Notes: generated by a model not told the origin, from the letters alone. 64,000 nt of DNA from Nansenia antarctica (GCA_963989245.1 OZ022346.1:48420633-48484632); one strand, 5' to 3'; counted from the first letter of the stretch, positions 21,359 to 36,278 are shown. A program made the numbers and translations.

Positions 21359-21456
21359 TTTTTAAACACAAACTGGGTAACTCAAGTGTTTCTTCCCAAT
21401 AACTGAGGTTCATTAATTTCCATCCAGGATCTAGGTCCCTGGGAAAGTGGGAACAC

Positions 21457-23759
21457 TTAAACACTTTTCCACATTTTCCACAGAGGGCTGAAGTAGTTAT
21501 CCTTGTCTTCTGTGTATTGGCGAGTCATGCAACTTGTTGAGTGGGCTGCTCTTCTTCCTTTGCCTAGCCAAGTCTTCACATAAGGCAGTGGATCCCACTG
21601 TCTGCATGGAGGTCCCACAGAGCTGATGAAGAGGAGATTTGCTGCATTTCTTGTTGTCAGTTTTCTCCTATACTCAGTTATGATGTTGTTCATTGTGCTG
21701 AACCCCCGTTCACAGTCAGCATTGCTTGCAGACAGTGTGTCAACTGCCATGAGCAACTTCTTCATCCTCTTAGGAATGGTTCTTCCTCCACTTGCTTTGT
21801 ATTCAGTGAACCCAAGGTCGGCCTCTTGTCCATTCAGATGTAGGACATCACACAAAGCCCTCACCTCATTATCTCCAAATCGAGCATTGTCGTGGTCCCA
21901 GTTGTCAGGGTTGAGGACTGCCATTTGTTTGATAAGGTTATTGTACGCCTCTTTTCGGTTGGCTGCAACACTGGCCTGTGCTCTGTTTGCTGTGGTTGTG
22001 AAGAGTCTTTATTGTCTACCACTGCTTGGATGAACTGAGCAGAGTTAATGATGGGAGACCTGCCAACTCTTAACTCCTCTCCCTTGAATTCCATCACTTC
22101 CTCTGCTTGGCTGGCTTCAACTGCATGTTGTCCTGGGTAGCGATTGAGGCTTTCTATGCGTTTGATATAGATTGTCATGTTGTCATGGGCCTTTGGGAGC
22201 GTGGTCTGTCTGTCCTGAAGAATCTCTGACAAGTTCTTAAGTTCAGTCAGAACATCTGCCATCACTGCAAGACTTTTCAGGAAGTTGATGGAGCACAGCA
22301 AGCTCCACAGCAAGCTCCAGTCTGTGATTGAGGCAGTGCCATAGTAGGATGCCTGGGAAGTCATCCTGGAGCAACTTCCCAACACCTGACTTCACTCCCA
22401 GCATGACACTGGCCCCATCACTGCAAAATCCAATGAGGACTTCCCTCAGCAACTCAACAGTGAAGCCGTTCTTAAGCAAGCAACCCATAATCTGTTCCTT
22501 GATATGAGCAGCAGACATACTATCCAGCTCAACCAGGTCTAATGGAAAGGCAATGGGCTCCATGTCTCCATCAACACTAGCCTTCAGAAACACAATGAGT
22601 GTTGATTTGTGCCCGACACTGGTCGACTCATCAGCCAATACTATGATTTTACAGTTGGCCTCTATTATCTTTTTCAGAAGTTCCTTTTTCATCTGTGATG
22701 ACACATGCTCAATTATATCAACACAGACTGTTTTGCTGTGCAAAACACGCCCTAAGCTAACATCATTTACTTGCTGCAGGTCAATCAGACTCTCAAAGTC
22801 TGTGAAAGGCTTGTTATTCTTGGCCACATAGTATGCTGTCATGAATACTTTGGCAGTAGACTCAAATGCAGACTCCTGACTACTGGCGTTTACGTTCAGA
22901 AGTATGTCTTTATTTGCTGTCTGAAGAATCTTGACAGCTTCAGTATGTGCTGTGGAGTTCCTGTGCTCATGGATCTTTTTCCGCAGTGATGAAAGCTGTA
23001 CTTCCCTTGAATTACCACTTGGGGCTATCTTTCCCTCAGCCCACTGAGTAGCTATGTTGACCCCACGGGATGCCATGACACCCAGATCTTTTACATCATG
23101 GCATGGGCTACAGCCTAGCCTTCCATTTTCAGCATGCAGCCATTCATTTTTCTCCTTGCACTGTTTATACTGTTCTTCTTTCCATACATTAGGGTAAGCA
23201 GTAGGAGGGCTAGCAGCATCGCCTGTTCTTTCTTCTGAGTAGGGAGAGGGACCTGCTGCTTCTTGTTGAGTCTCCTCTTCCTCCCTCTGGCCTTCAACTG
23301 TTTTAAATTAGAATAACATTTACAACTAAATTCATCAAAAGACAGTCAAACAGTCTCTGTCTTTGAATTGTCAGAACAGTGGGCAGATACATTAATGAAC
23401 AGATTATTAGTAAAATAAAATATCTCAAAATGTATCCTACAATGTGTAGGATACATACAAAATGTTGTACTGTATGCACACAGACTGTGTTCTGAGTAAG
23501 CCACTGTCTAGTTTGCTAGTAAGCTAACTTCATGTCCATTCTCTGGTAAGTTAGCATCATCACCTGTGTTTGCATCTGAGGGTGGGTTTTCATTTTGCAG
23601 AGGTTCTGCCTCCCCCCTCTGGCCCTCAATTTGCTCTCTCCTTCTAACTTTAGCCACATTATCTGCTTCTTTATCTCTCTCCTTTCTCTTAAACATTTGA
23701 CTTATTGTTCGTTGCATGTTTCTTCTCCTCAGGCCCGTCACTACCGCCTGTGACGTCAT
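21457..23759 (-). pseudogene. hAT transposase-derived gene (KIAA1586/ZBED-like), frameshifted
   Basis: The likely first exon starts at 23759 (basic KRKERDKEADN, then acidic). A donor near 23570 joins the acceptor before 23301. The frame then runs unbroken from 23301 to 22243 with a TTF-like region (WLHAENGRLGCSPCHD) and transposase core words such as ADESTSVGHKS and GFCSDGASVMLG and the CLNHRLELAV segment. It shifts near 22300 into another frame (ADVLTELKNLSEILQ). It shifts again near 22005 into the C-terminal hAT dimerisation domain (SASNADCERGFSTMNNIITE) ending at 21457. Such genes are common in fish as domesticated or recently dead hAT copies. Two frameshifts make this copy a pseudogene unless the assembly is wrong. 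Confidence 0.72.
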
Positions 23760-24265
23760 TCTACTGCGCTGTGTTTACTACCGCAGCAGATTAATGTGTG
23801 TATCTTAAACTGCGAAGACAATTGTAATCTTCTTGCACTTGAATAGCATTAAGGTTGATGCAGGCTTACTAGTCAGCTATATCATATATAACATTTTATA
23901 TGAAAACACCCGCTAGCATGCTAATTTCACACGTAATTCGCTCTGAGAATGAGAGCTTTATTGAATTGGTATGATTGTATACACGGCATGACTTTTCATA
24001 CACCTAAACCAGTAGTAAGGCACATGACATGGGCATGAACATCACCGTAGGACCGGAACACCTAATCTTACAAGACTGTTAAAATAACGCACAGCAGACA
24101 GGAAACAGAACTAAATTATTATTCGGCTCATAATTCATAAAAATAAAAAAATGGCGCAGTCCCCCAAAAAATAAAAAAGTGGCGCAGTCCCACTCTTACA
24201 TTTAACTTCATTTCTACTGGATAGAGACAGTGGAGAGAGACAGTAACGAGGAGAGTAAGGAGGAG
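23760..24265. other. No gene recognised
   Basis: AT-rich DNA next to the hAT-derived gene, including a short direct repeat (AAAAATGGCGCAGTCCC-like) near 24145-24190. Confidence 0.4.
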
Positions 24266-24269
24266 AGGG

Positions 24270-24363
24270 CATATCAGCTCTTTATTGGCTGGATTCGAAT
24301 GCCAATATGGGCAGATGTGCACTGTAGGCCGTGGTGCGAGACCACTGGACCATCCAAGGCCAC
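24270..24363 (-). mobile_element. tRNA-derived SINE head
   Basis: On the minus strand TGGTCCAGTGG matches the Pol III A box and ATTCGAATCC is close to the B box, about 45 nt apart, preceded by GTGGCCTTGGA. It is a SINE head rather than a tRNA gene, because no anticodon arm or acceptor stem closes well. Confidence 0.5.
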
Positions 24364-24414
24364 ACAGAGGTGGTTTTAATCACATTATCACATGATTATT
24401 TAATCACATTAACA

Positions 24415-24540
24415 GGGCTGTATGGCTGCTCCAACCCATTAACATGGGCTGTATGGCTGCTCCAACCCATTAACATGGGCTGTATGGCTGCTCCAACCCA
24501 TTAACATGGGCTGTATGGCTGCTCCAACCCATTAACATGG
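24415..24540 (+). repeat. 31-bp tandem repeat, four to five copies
   Basis: The unit GGGCTGTATGGCTGCTCCAA plus CCCATTAACAT repeats without change, just downstream (minus-strand sense) of the tdrd12 stop codon. Confidence 0.9.
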
Positions 24541-24605
24541 CAGCCGAAATGAAACTCACACGAGCCGCTGAGGTTGACGCAGCCAGTGAAATCGAGCCCT
24601 TAGTG

Positions 24606-27600
24606 TCAGTTTTTGACGCCCCTTCTCTCTGGGCAAGAAGAAGAAACAAACCTCAGTGTTTCAGTGGCGTTTTTCAGGTTGGCTATGAGGCTGTTCCACT
24701 GTTGCATCTTTGGTTGTGTTGCGACAGGTACTGGGGCCTCGCATGGCTCCGGGGAAGCCAGGACCTCTGTCAGGGCCTGGGCTGGTTCTGTCAGGACCTG
24801 GGGTGGGTCTGTCAGGACCTGGGTGGGTGGATCTGTCAGGACCTGGGATGGGTCTGTCAGGGCCTGGGTGGGTGGATCTGTCAGGACCTGGGGTGTGTCT
24901 GTCAGGACCTGGGTGAGTGGGTCTGTCAGGACCTGGGATGGGTCTGTCAGGGCCTGGGTGGGTGGATCTGTCAGGACCTGGGGTGTGTCTGTCAGGACCT
25001 GGGTGGGTGAGTCTGTCAGGACCTGGGTGAGTGGGTCTGTTAGGGCCTGGGCTGGGTGTGTCAGGGCCTGGGTGGGTGGGTTTGTCAGGACCTCCTGGTG
25101 ACAGTGCATGCTCTTTATGGCTGCTCTCATCCGGTGGGCCAGGGTCTCCTCGGCAGCCTGCATCCTGTCCTCCAGAGTCACCTCAGAGCCCTCCGGCCTA
25201 ACATGACACACACACACACCCACACTATTAATGGGGAGCCAGTTAAGTGCTCTCAGCAACTATTGGGGAACTAGGTTGAGATTGAGAACGACAAATCTCT
25301 CTATCATATAGAAACGAAATGCCACGGGTCCCCTGACGTGTTAGGAGGTCATTAGGATGTCTGGTGTGTGTGGTGCTGGAAGCCTCATCGCTCACCCCAG
25401 GCTGTGAGTGACCTCCCCAGCGCCGGCGGGCACAGCCCCCCGGCAGAGCTCCTTCAGCAGGTCTAGGTGGTGCAGGTTGCTGGTGCCCATCCCCGTGTTC
25501 AGGATCTCGGCGTGGACGTTGTACTCGTAAATGGACATCTTCAGGCCTGGCAGACGGGTGGTTCTCACCTACAGACATGCCACACAAGGGTTAGGCTAGG
25601 AGTTCAGTTGACTTTGAAATGAAGTAGAGATAACTCTGGGTTATCAAGTTGCTATAGTGCTAAGTGTAATGTAAAGCCTACCATGGGATCAACAAAGACG
25701 GTGTTTCCCAGACACAGAACGACCTTGGCTTGGTGATGCAGGCCTTTGATCTTCTGACTGAGGAGAGATGGTGAGCCCAGAGTGGGTAAGTTACACCCTT
25801 GGAATGTCATTGTATGATGTTCTTCTACAGCAGGGGTAGCCAACACGGTGCCCGCGGGCACCTGGTCGCCCACAAGGCCAACGCTGAAGAATATAACAAT
25901 GTTTGCGCGACTGTGCAGGCGCAATGCGAGAGAGTTTTTGCAGGGTGAGATGTCTGCAGATGAAAGTAAGCAAGTTGAAAGGTTAGCAAATATAATTGCT
26001 GAGTGTTCTGACAGAGAACGTTGGTTCAAATTGGTCGTTATTATTGTGACTAGAAAGTGTCTGATTATAGTTCCATGGTGTGAATAGTGTCAAAGAACTA
26101 GCAAGCTAGCTAGCTGGTCTGCTCATCTCCGTCTCTTTTGTACATAGATTTGCGAATCGTGATACTCGAGTCCTGTGACTGTACTGACCTTGGGGTTCCA
26201 GTCCACCTCAGCGTCGACGGGCTTGGCCCGGCACACAACCATCTCCACGGCCTGGGGAGGCAGGCTGTGGAACTGAGCAGGCAGCTGCAGCAGCTGGTGG
26301 GCCTTCGTCTCCTGCTCGCGCCCCTCGTCCAGGAACGCCACCGTCACGCTGGAGAACAGACACCCGGCCGCCTCTGGCACCGAGGTCACCCGCACTCTGA
26401 CAGAGACGAACGTCAGAGCGGGGAGACGGTTAAGTCTCTCAGAGGAGCCGCCTCTTTGTTGTCTAAGCACAGAAACACACTCAAACGGGACTTCTCTCTG
26501 AGTCACCCGATTGTTGACATTGAGAACATCGTTTCATAGCTGAAATTTGTTCATTTGTATTCATGTTGGGTTTGGTGGGGGGGGGGGGGGTTCTGACCTA
26601 TGATAGGCTTCTTCTTCTTGTACTCCATAGAGGCCTCCCTCTAGCACCTCCTTGGCATACAGCTTCTCCTTGGCGTAGTGAGAGACCATCTCTGCAGCCA
26701 GGCTCTCATAACAGTCGTCTTTGTTGCTCACAATGCGGCCATAGAGGGAAGCGGTCTTGATGTGCAAGGGCAAAACCTTGGATGACAAATAGGTAAAAAA
26801 GGGAAATATTGCGAGTGTACATACACAGATAAGCATGTTACAGTTAGAGGTTCATCTCATTGTGGAAGATAGACAAGCACCCACTACCACCCAAATAATA
26901 TACTCTGAATGACATTTGGACCATAGTCAAAAATGTGGTGAATCATAAACTATGATTCACCACTATAGTTCCTGAGTCTTGATGAAGTGGGCGGTCCTGT
27001 TTAGGGCTGATGCTGTGTCGATAAGGACAAACACTACTGTCCCTGCAACAGAAAGAAAGTAATTAAGCATTACAGAATTCAGTTCCACTTCACCTTTCTT
27101 CAGACGCATACCTACGAGCAAAATAGCCAAATCCAGGGTTCAGCTAATTACAGTTGCATCTTAGCAGATTATTAATGTCAAATCAAGTACATTTTAGGTC
27201 AATCCGTCCATATTCTAAACACTGACTTGCAGAAGCCGAAGCTCTTGAGGTAGCTGCAGAAGGGCCTGTCAGTCTTCTGCTCCTCCTGGGCCTGCAGGAC
27301 CCCCTGGGCGAAGTGGAGCAGCTCGGGGGGCAGCGATGCCTCGGTGCGCTTCAGGTAGCGCATGACCCCGATGACGTGACGGGCGTTCCTCTCAGACAGC
27401 AGGAGGACTGACTTCAGGGGGTGGGATGCACCCTTCTTGTCCTGTTGAAGAAAAGCCTTTGGTGAGTCCAGACAGCAATCTTGAGGTTGAGAAAGCATAC
27501 CCAATACAATCATGGTGCTGGGAAATGGGGCACATTTCTCAGACGTTTGCAAAGCAACAGGTATAATACGCAAATTAAAAGACCTGTGAACTGGGGGGGC

Positions 27601-30600
27601 GCTAGTGAGTAGTGGATGGAGTAGACGTGCTTTCGAGAGCTCCTCTCCGTTCTGCCCTTATCTATGATGGGCCGTATCAACACGATCAAGATGGTATCGC
27701 CCCCTAGATTTTTTCTATTTATTTCAGAATCTCCCAATCTTCCTCACTTCAGCATTTTTTAAGAAGTTGGACTCCATTATCTTTCCATTTGTTTGGGGAT
27801 ATAAAGCTCATCGCATATCGAAAGCACATCTGCAAAAGTCCAAAACTGAGGGAGGATTAGGCCTTCCTGTATTTCGTAACTATTTCTGGGCAGCCAACGC
27901 TAGGGCTTTGTCTTACTGGCAATGGGGTTTCCCAGGTGAGGCCCATCTGTATCCACTGACCATCTGAGCGAAGCCTGGTCCTTAATATCGAGGTGACTGA
28001 CGACAAACAAGGTTTAGCTAGAATCCAATCTTGATCAATTAATGTCAGGTACAAATTGATCCAATTCAAAGTCATCCATAGACTCCACTATTCAAAGACA
28101 TTACACCGAATTTATCCATCGGTTTCTCCACTGTGTGACAGATGCAAAAATGCAGATGGGTCTCTAGCGCATCTTTTCTGTCTCGGTCCTCATTTGCAAA
28201 AAATCTGGTGGTTTTCCAGGGTCTATGGAAGGGACATTCCCCCTGATCCTGAACTGGCACTCTTTGGATGTTCAGAGACTGCTTCCAACTATACGGCTGA
28301 GGAACGGTCGGAATGAATGACTGGTATTGTTGCTGCTAAGAAAATTATTCTATTGGATTGGAAATCACCTCCACCTCCCTGCTTCCAGAAATGGCTCTAC
28401 GGATTAATCAGTATCATGCAGATGGAGAGAATACGCTTCTACAACTCTAAAGTTCCCAATAGATATTTGAACATATGGGGTCCAATTATTGACTCTCAAA
28501 GTGTATTCAAATGTTTGATTATATCCTGTAGTGATGCAAGCCTGTACACTTTTTTATTTTTACTTTTACATTTTACTCTTTACTTGTACCCTTGTAATAC
28601 CTGACGATGTTGCATTTTGGGAATTGCTTTGAACCAAATCATACTAGACATGTATGCCTGGCAGTTTGTTGTTTGTTAGTTCGTTTGTTTGTTTGTCTTG
28701 TGTATAAAATAAAATTAAAAAATGACCTGTGAACTCAGTATGCTTGTGAAAGGAGTGGATGGTAGCTGGTCTGTCCTACCTTGTCAGAGAGGTTCTGGAA
28801 GTTGTCAGACATGCAGAACAGACGGCTGCCAAACAGTTTAGGGGAGCTTGGGAAGCCGTAATGCACGACACACGTAGCATCCCTGATGCCCAGGGCCTTC
28901 AGACACTCATTGGTGGTGACTGGAATACAGGGGAAATACAGGGAGACATTTGTTGAATGTTATCAATAATATGAAATTGACAAGATTTAAATGTCAAATA
29001 ATTAATTGATTTAATTTACCCAGAATGACATGAGTGCCAAGTCCAATGTCCTTCCTCCACTGCTCAATCACAAAGTCAAACTGGTATGTTAAACCCTCAT
29101 GAGCTTTCAGGGAGAATGCAGATGTGCTGGTCACACCCTGAATGACAGATACAAGGAGGGAAGATCAAATAGATGTAGTTAAAAACATGTATTAATGTTT
29201 GGTGACAGTGTTATGTAGGAGAAATTGTCCAAAAGAGTTATTCTGTGATATTGTTATTATTTTATACTACAGTTGTATGAGTCGAGAAATGTGTTGACCA
29301 AATGTGACAATATGAAAAATCCAATAAAATACAGATTATATAAAAATAAAAAAAACATGTATTAATTAATGACCAATTATTATTTATGTATTTATTATAC
29401 TTCTACAGTACTTTTTCTCCAAGATAGTGATTTATATTTTGCATGACAAGATACACGTTTACAAAGGTAAATGCTAAACTAAAATGGCACAAACTAATTG
29501 TTACAATATTCAGGAGACGTGTAGACATCGGCACAGTGAGCAGACATACGAAATGGCACAACAATCACTGGTCAAATGGCTAAAAAAAATGCCTTTTCAA
29601 TGGTAGGCATAACAAAGCCATAACTAGGCAACTGGTGATACATCAATAACAACAATGGTCTTTTGGTTCTTCCACTACCCCTGCAAAAGACAGTCTCCCA
29701 ATATAAGGTTGCAAAAATGAAAAAACCCTCTTCACACAGGAGAGTGTTGTACCTTAAAGACATGCTCGACATCCTCTGCAGAGTTAGCGATAATGAGGGT
29801 CTTCTGGACCACCTCAGGGTTGAAGTCTAACGAACCAAGCAGCACTGAGATCTTTGTGCATTCCAGACACAACAGGATCATCTGTGGGGAGAAAGATGAG
29901 GGAAACATAATCTCAAGTGATTGAAGACTGTAAGATTTAACCAGGAATAGCAGATTTTTGGGGGGATCTGTACACCAATTGATTATGCCAAATAAAGTCT
30001 GTTTATGACAACACTAGGACACATGGGGTTTGATAGTTGTACCCAACTGTCTTGTGGAGACCCTCTACCCCCATAACCCTTTGATACCAGGACCCAGTTT
30101 GCCTTGCATGAAATGAAACTGTGATTAGGACTTCCCAAGGGATAACATGTCTGTCTTTTTTGTACAGATATAGGCAGTTAATACCCACATGTGTTTTAAT
30201 TCAGCCTTTGAGCCACAAAAACATTATTTTACACGAAGGCCTAAGCATAAATGTGTGATTTATAGTCCTTAACACCCGATGTTGCGCATAGGCAACATTA
30301 GCATTTCAAGTGGTTATACCTTTGACAAAACATTTAACACTAGAACAGCCGTGAGGTGTTAAACAGCACCAGTGAGTACAAAAAAAATTCTACCTTTGCA
30401 CTCGATCACATTTCAGGACCCTCCTTTCATGACTTTTCCTAGATATGTGCGTTCTACCACCCAGCATTTTTACATTTTCAAAAGCGAGTTAGTATAAAGC
30501 GTTTTAGCAGTATTTCTGTGTGTGTCTGTGTATTTGTGGCTGCCATCTTTTTCTCCAAGCCTGCAATTCTCTTTTATATCAGCAGAGGTAGCAAGGGGGC

Positions 30601-33600
30601 ACACACTGTGCTCAAATTCAGGCTTCAGTGCTGAATGAGACACAGTGCATAAGACTGATATTTGTGTTTATATATAGGCTACAATAACAATCAAAATAAG
30701 ATATGTATATGTGCAGACAGTTATGAAAATGATAAACTGTACAGTATGTCTCCCAATCAATGTTCGTTCAGACAATACAACCAAAGGCGTAAAAATACTG
30801 ATGTTCTCATAATGTAATTATAGATATAGCTAAATTAGACTGTAGACTGCTATGGAGGTATATTGAAACCAATATATAGATTATATATATAGATTATATA
30901 TACAACCTGATTGGATTAAATAAGATTCTGTTGTGATTGTGTTGACATTGTTGTGATTGCAAAATAAATCTTGGTTATGTAATGTGTAAAGAACATGATG
31001 ACACGAATGCCTATTATGATGATATGCAAAAGGGACAATCTGTGTCTATGAATCTTGAACAATCACCGGTTGAATATGCTAATATAGGAACAGTGCCTAA
31101 AACCCCACTTCAAAAGGTTGTTATTCAAAGGCAGCATCCAAAGCCTACTAACACATTGCACAGTAAAAGAGAACATGATCAAATGTCAACAATGAATAAT
31201 CAGTCAACAATGGATAATCTTATCAATCAAGACACCATGTCCAATGTAGAGCAAAAACATGACATCGCTGATATCCTTCTTACTCAGCAGAAACTTGCTT
31301 GAGAGCCGTGTTTGAAACCCGCTAGGCTCCCCTTGGGAGGTGTGGGGGATGGAAATCCTTTGTTTGGCTGATTACCTTCCCCCAAGATTACCATCCCCCA
31401 TGCTTCAACCATTACATCAAGTGAATGGAACTGACTTTAGAAACGAGTTATTCTGGTTTATTTACGAGGACCACAGGAAAGGCCAAGGATTTCCACTTAC
31501 ACATGTGTGAGGAAACGTAACAGCGTTTTGTTACAGAACTGTTCGCAAATGTTCCATTTGTTCATTTGCTTTATTGAGGTGACTCTGCGAAATGACAATA
31601 ACTAAACAAGTCCTGACAACAAAAATATATGTATAATATTGTATATAATGTTTTTTCTGTATATCACTGTAGACCACAGTCTCACTCACATATACACAAC
31701 ACAACACTGTTGTGTATAATACAGTTTTCTCAGTCGCTTTGGTGCATTTCTCACATCACTATTAACATTTGCACAACAGTTGTCAGTGTCATCAAAATGA
31801 AAAGTCCTGACACCATTGTTTATGAACAAGATAGTCAAATGGCTTTGTCATGTTTTCATTATGACAGTTCACTCTGTAAGTGTTTTCCAATGCAAAAAAG
31901 TCAGATCTTGGTGACACTACCTGAAAATGCTCAAGACAGTACTATACACTATTTGCACGGCCATATGAAATCTACAGTGGGTTACACATTACTGTATTTA
32001 GTGAGGTAAATAAGTACAAGACGCTGAATAGTTATGTTTCACATTTTTACTGCATATGCTCTTTGCAATTCAAATGTGTTCACAGCATTGTGCAAAAGAA
32101 AAATACAAACTTATTTACAACAAACATAAGAAACACCCTTTGGGTATAGCTGTGCACAACTGTAAACAATATTGCAGTACTTATTGGACATACAACATAC
32201 ACAGTACTGTAAATTATTCATTCGCATCCAGACGTTCCTGTCTGTCTGGCCACATATTTTCATCAACATCACAGCGAATATCATCCCTGGCAATGCAGCG
32301 AGGAAAGTACCTCCTTGAGTGGCGAATCCACCCTCTGCAGGACTGTGCTGTGATGTCATCACATGCAGCATCCATGGCCGCTAGCAAGGCCATTTAGACC
32401 CCTCTCATTCTCAGGGATTATGTCCCTGTAAAGAGTGTCTTAAAAAGTCAGCAGATGTTGTGTGTTGTATGGACCAAGACAGGGTATATGGGTGAGGACG
32501 CCGTTTTCTGAGACGGCTGCACACATGGTAATATTCCCTCCTCGTTGGCCTGGGACATCAGTGGCTCTCTGTCCAATCCGATTTCTGCCACGCCTTCTAC
32601 CTTTTGCCAGATTGAAACTCACCTCATCAAGATATATGAATGTGTGCAGCGGTTCCCTGGCGTCCAGCTCCAGTACATGCTTTATCCCAGAATAGAGAGA
32701 GAGAGAAACTATAACAACTTTTCCTGTGTAACATAATGCATTTTGGACAACATATTGTACAGTATGAACTGTCATGTAACCAGTTTACAGCACTGAACAT
32801 TAGAGTATGCATAGAACACATAAATGTTTTACCTGTACATACTGGTGACGGATCTCCTTCACTCTGTCACTGTTCCGTTCAAATGGCACATTATACAGTT
32901 GTTTCATGCTCATTTCATTTCTCCTAAGCACTCTGTCAATTGTAGAGATTGAAACAGATTCAATATTGCCAAAGATATTGTCATCCTCTATAACAGCGCT
33001 CTGGAATCTGCAATCACCATTGCACAAATGGCTTCCTCTTGTTGCGGAGTAAAAATGGGCCCTCTTCCACCTCTGTGAGGTTGTCTTGCAATCCTATGTG
33101 GTGCAGAGTAAAATTAGAGTAATGTACAGTAAACATGAGATATACTGCTTTAACCCATATTACTGTAATGTACAATAACAGTGCTTCCCACTTGTAAAAT
33201 GCTGCAGTACAGTACCATACTGTAAATATGGCAAATATTTACTGTAACACTACTTTACACTACAATACAGTAAATATGTGCTGCAGTTAATCTGTAAATC
33301 TAAATGTAAAATGTAAAAAGTGACTACAAGTTCTTGTCCCACTGTAAGCTTCATGTATGACACAATGACAGTAGTGCAGTGCAGATAGTTTAGTGCTGAA
33401 TTACTGTCCAATATACACACCTGTTCTCCCGACAAATGTTATGAATTAAAGTGAAAACGCAGGGTGCGTTCGTAAATTCGCTATGAGAGCGCCGGAGCGC
33501 ACACCGGGTTCAACGTCATAAAGGGACCAGGTAATTTGATTGGACAAGAGGCATTCCATGGGTGCTGACCAGATTTCCAGGGCGAATTTACGAACGCATG

Positions 33601-36241
33601 TTAGCGAATTCGACGACGAAAATCGTCAGAGGAGATATACGGGTTATTTTGATAAACTGGACACATTTTGGGAATATATATTGGTACTTTCTCACCTGAA
33701 AACATATTAAAACTTCATAAAATGACATGGTAACACTTGTAAAGGCAAAATTACAGCTTTTTTTTTTTTTTTTTTAATGGAGGATTCAAATCGCCTTCTG
33801 CTTGCCGGTGCGAAATGCATTCTGGGAAAAAGGAGTGGGAGCCTGGCAGACGGCCTTGTGTGACATCGCCCTCCAGCGATCTTTGTGCGTCAGTACACTC
33901 TTCTCTATGTTAAACTATCATAGTGCTGAAAAACACCTCATCGCGATTGAATAAGGTCGCGATCCGCCGCGTTCGTAGTGTTAAATAATAAAAAATGTAT
34001 ACGGGCAACTCTATGAGCATTTTGCATCCATTGAATTTCACAAACGCACTCTTTTGTGTTTACAGACTTGCGATGTCCACCATTTTTCAGAGAAAACTTG
34101 ATGTAATCATAACAATCGGCCACAAAAAGGTGGTAGAACATTTTATTAGGATCTCTTGCTCAAGAAAATAATTTACTTTTGTGAATTGATCGTGTACAGA
34201 CATGTCATCAAGTGTTTAAAGTAGGGCTGTCAATGTTAACGTGTTAACACTCCCGATTAATCCGTAAACTTTAGAAAAATGTAACGCAAATTAATCATAC
34301 TTCATATTACCAAATTCTACTAAGATGCGTAGCATCGATCCTGCTACCTCGCGCATGCTAAGCGAGCGCTCTACCATTCCTCTCACAAGGCCAAAGTGAT
34401 CTCAAGAGCAAAAGGTATACTTTAACCTGTGTCCTTCTTAGTTTATGTAGGAGCTATAAAAGAAAAAAAAAAATACTGTATTCTGTGATAGCAATTCGAG
34501 AATGAAAATAACAGTGATGGGTTTGAAGAAAAAAACTGTCTGAAAGCAAGAAGCAGACTTCTTCTAGTCTTCGGAGACTACGTCTCCGCTTGCTGGAGTA
34601 CTAAAAGTCGGAACAGCGCCACAAAACAAACTAGTGGTCGAAGACATAAGAGTTTCAGAGTAACTCTTCCCGACTCCGGAGGTCCCTGGTTCGAGACCGG
34701 GCGGGAACAACGTTTTTTCCTTTCACCTCTGAGGCGGAGCAGTTACTTACGATAGGGCTTGAGTCAACCGACTAGAATTCAGGCGAGAACAGACGGGTGC
34801 AGTCTGAGGTTTGGCAGTTAAGTGCAATTCTGACTGCATAGCTTGAGACTCTTTTACTCTGCACATTTAAGAGATTCTAATCTTATTTAGAAATCATAAA
34901 AACTAAGAAATGTTATAATAAAGTAAAACAAATAACAGATTCCTCTAACTAGTATGCCATGCAGTTGTTTTTGTTTTATGCTTTATCTCCCCCAAAAAAT
35001 ACAAGTAAATACTAGTATTTTAAACATGTGATTAATCACAGCCTATTATTGTGATTAACTTGATTAAAATGTTTAATCGATTGACAGCATTAGTTTAAAG
35101 ACAAGGTTGCCTATACAGGGTATATACAGGAATCTTGAGGTTAATTTCAATACCTTTCTAAGACTTTTTAAAGACCGTGTCAATATCCAGACCTCACCGC
35201 CACTTGGAGCTGTAACCGTTTACATCAGTGACACCTTTAACTTAACAGTTTTAGTTGTAATAGACACTAGACCACTATCATACAACACCATTTCCGGTTC
35301 ATCATTGTTTTTTAATAGAACTAATAAATTCCCAAACTTTTACTAAAAGTTTTTAGGACTCAAACTCTTTGGACAGAGTCTAATTCAGAAAAATATCTAC
35401 AAGATTCAAGACCTCATAAAATCGTGATAAGACTTAATACTTATTAAGGGTCTTGATTTTCCCAAAATTGATTTATCATATTTTAATACTTTTCAAGACA
35501 CCGCGGATACCCTGCTATATGCAACCTCAAAGGTTAAGCTGACCTGGTGCACGTTGCCGTAAAGTGCTGCCTCCTCGGTCACTGTGATGATGATGCAGGG
35601 GTTGATCATGTGGTCTGCCAGGAGCCCCACCATCTGGCTGCTCCAGCGTTTGCCCACGGCGATGATCTGCCTGGGGCAGGAAGCCCGCTCGCTTCTGTCG
35701 GTCACCTTCTGGAAGTGCTGCAGAATGGTGGCCATCTGAGAAGGAACAATGCAGTCAGAGAACACTCATGGGGAGATGGTGTTGGCAAGGCTAGTTTACT
35801 TGTACAGCACATTTCAACAGGGGCAATTCAAATAACTTTTCATATAGCATAAAAAAATACAGAACAAGGAGGAAAATAAATAGATACACATTTAACTATA
35901 TAATAAGACAATGAATAAAAAGATATAGATAAGTGTTATTACTGCAACTGTAATCAAGCACTGCTTTTTGGTTATCTGGTATTGCCTTCAGACATTTTGA
36001 ACCTGCTGGTTATTTTAGGCTTCAGTCATAAGCATAAAATGCCCTTCAAAAGGTACATAGAACATAATTGAATTAATGATTATGTTAATTGTAGTTATTG
36101 ATCAATAGGAAAAATATATCATATATAATGATAACGTTTTTTGGGCATATCGCCCTGCCCTAGTTGACAGACAGTCCTCCACTGCATCAGGCGGTTGTTC
36201 CTCTTTAACTTAGTGAACTCCATTCTAAACATCATAAAATC

Positions 36242-36278
<37 letters not shown>

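Larger units (their letters stand above)
29882..35543 (-). other. 5.7-kb tdrd12 intron filled with transposon remains
   Basis: The intron contains an unassigned ORF (30982-31302), an IS630/mariner-type transposase remnant (32224-33110), a MITE (33465-33598) and an exactly bounded hAT element (34222-35092). I found no host exon in it. Confidence 0.6.
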
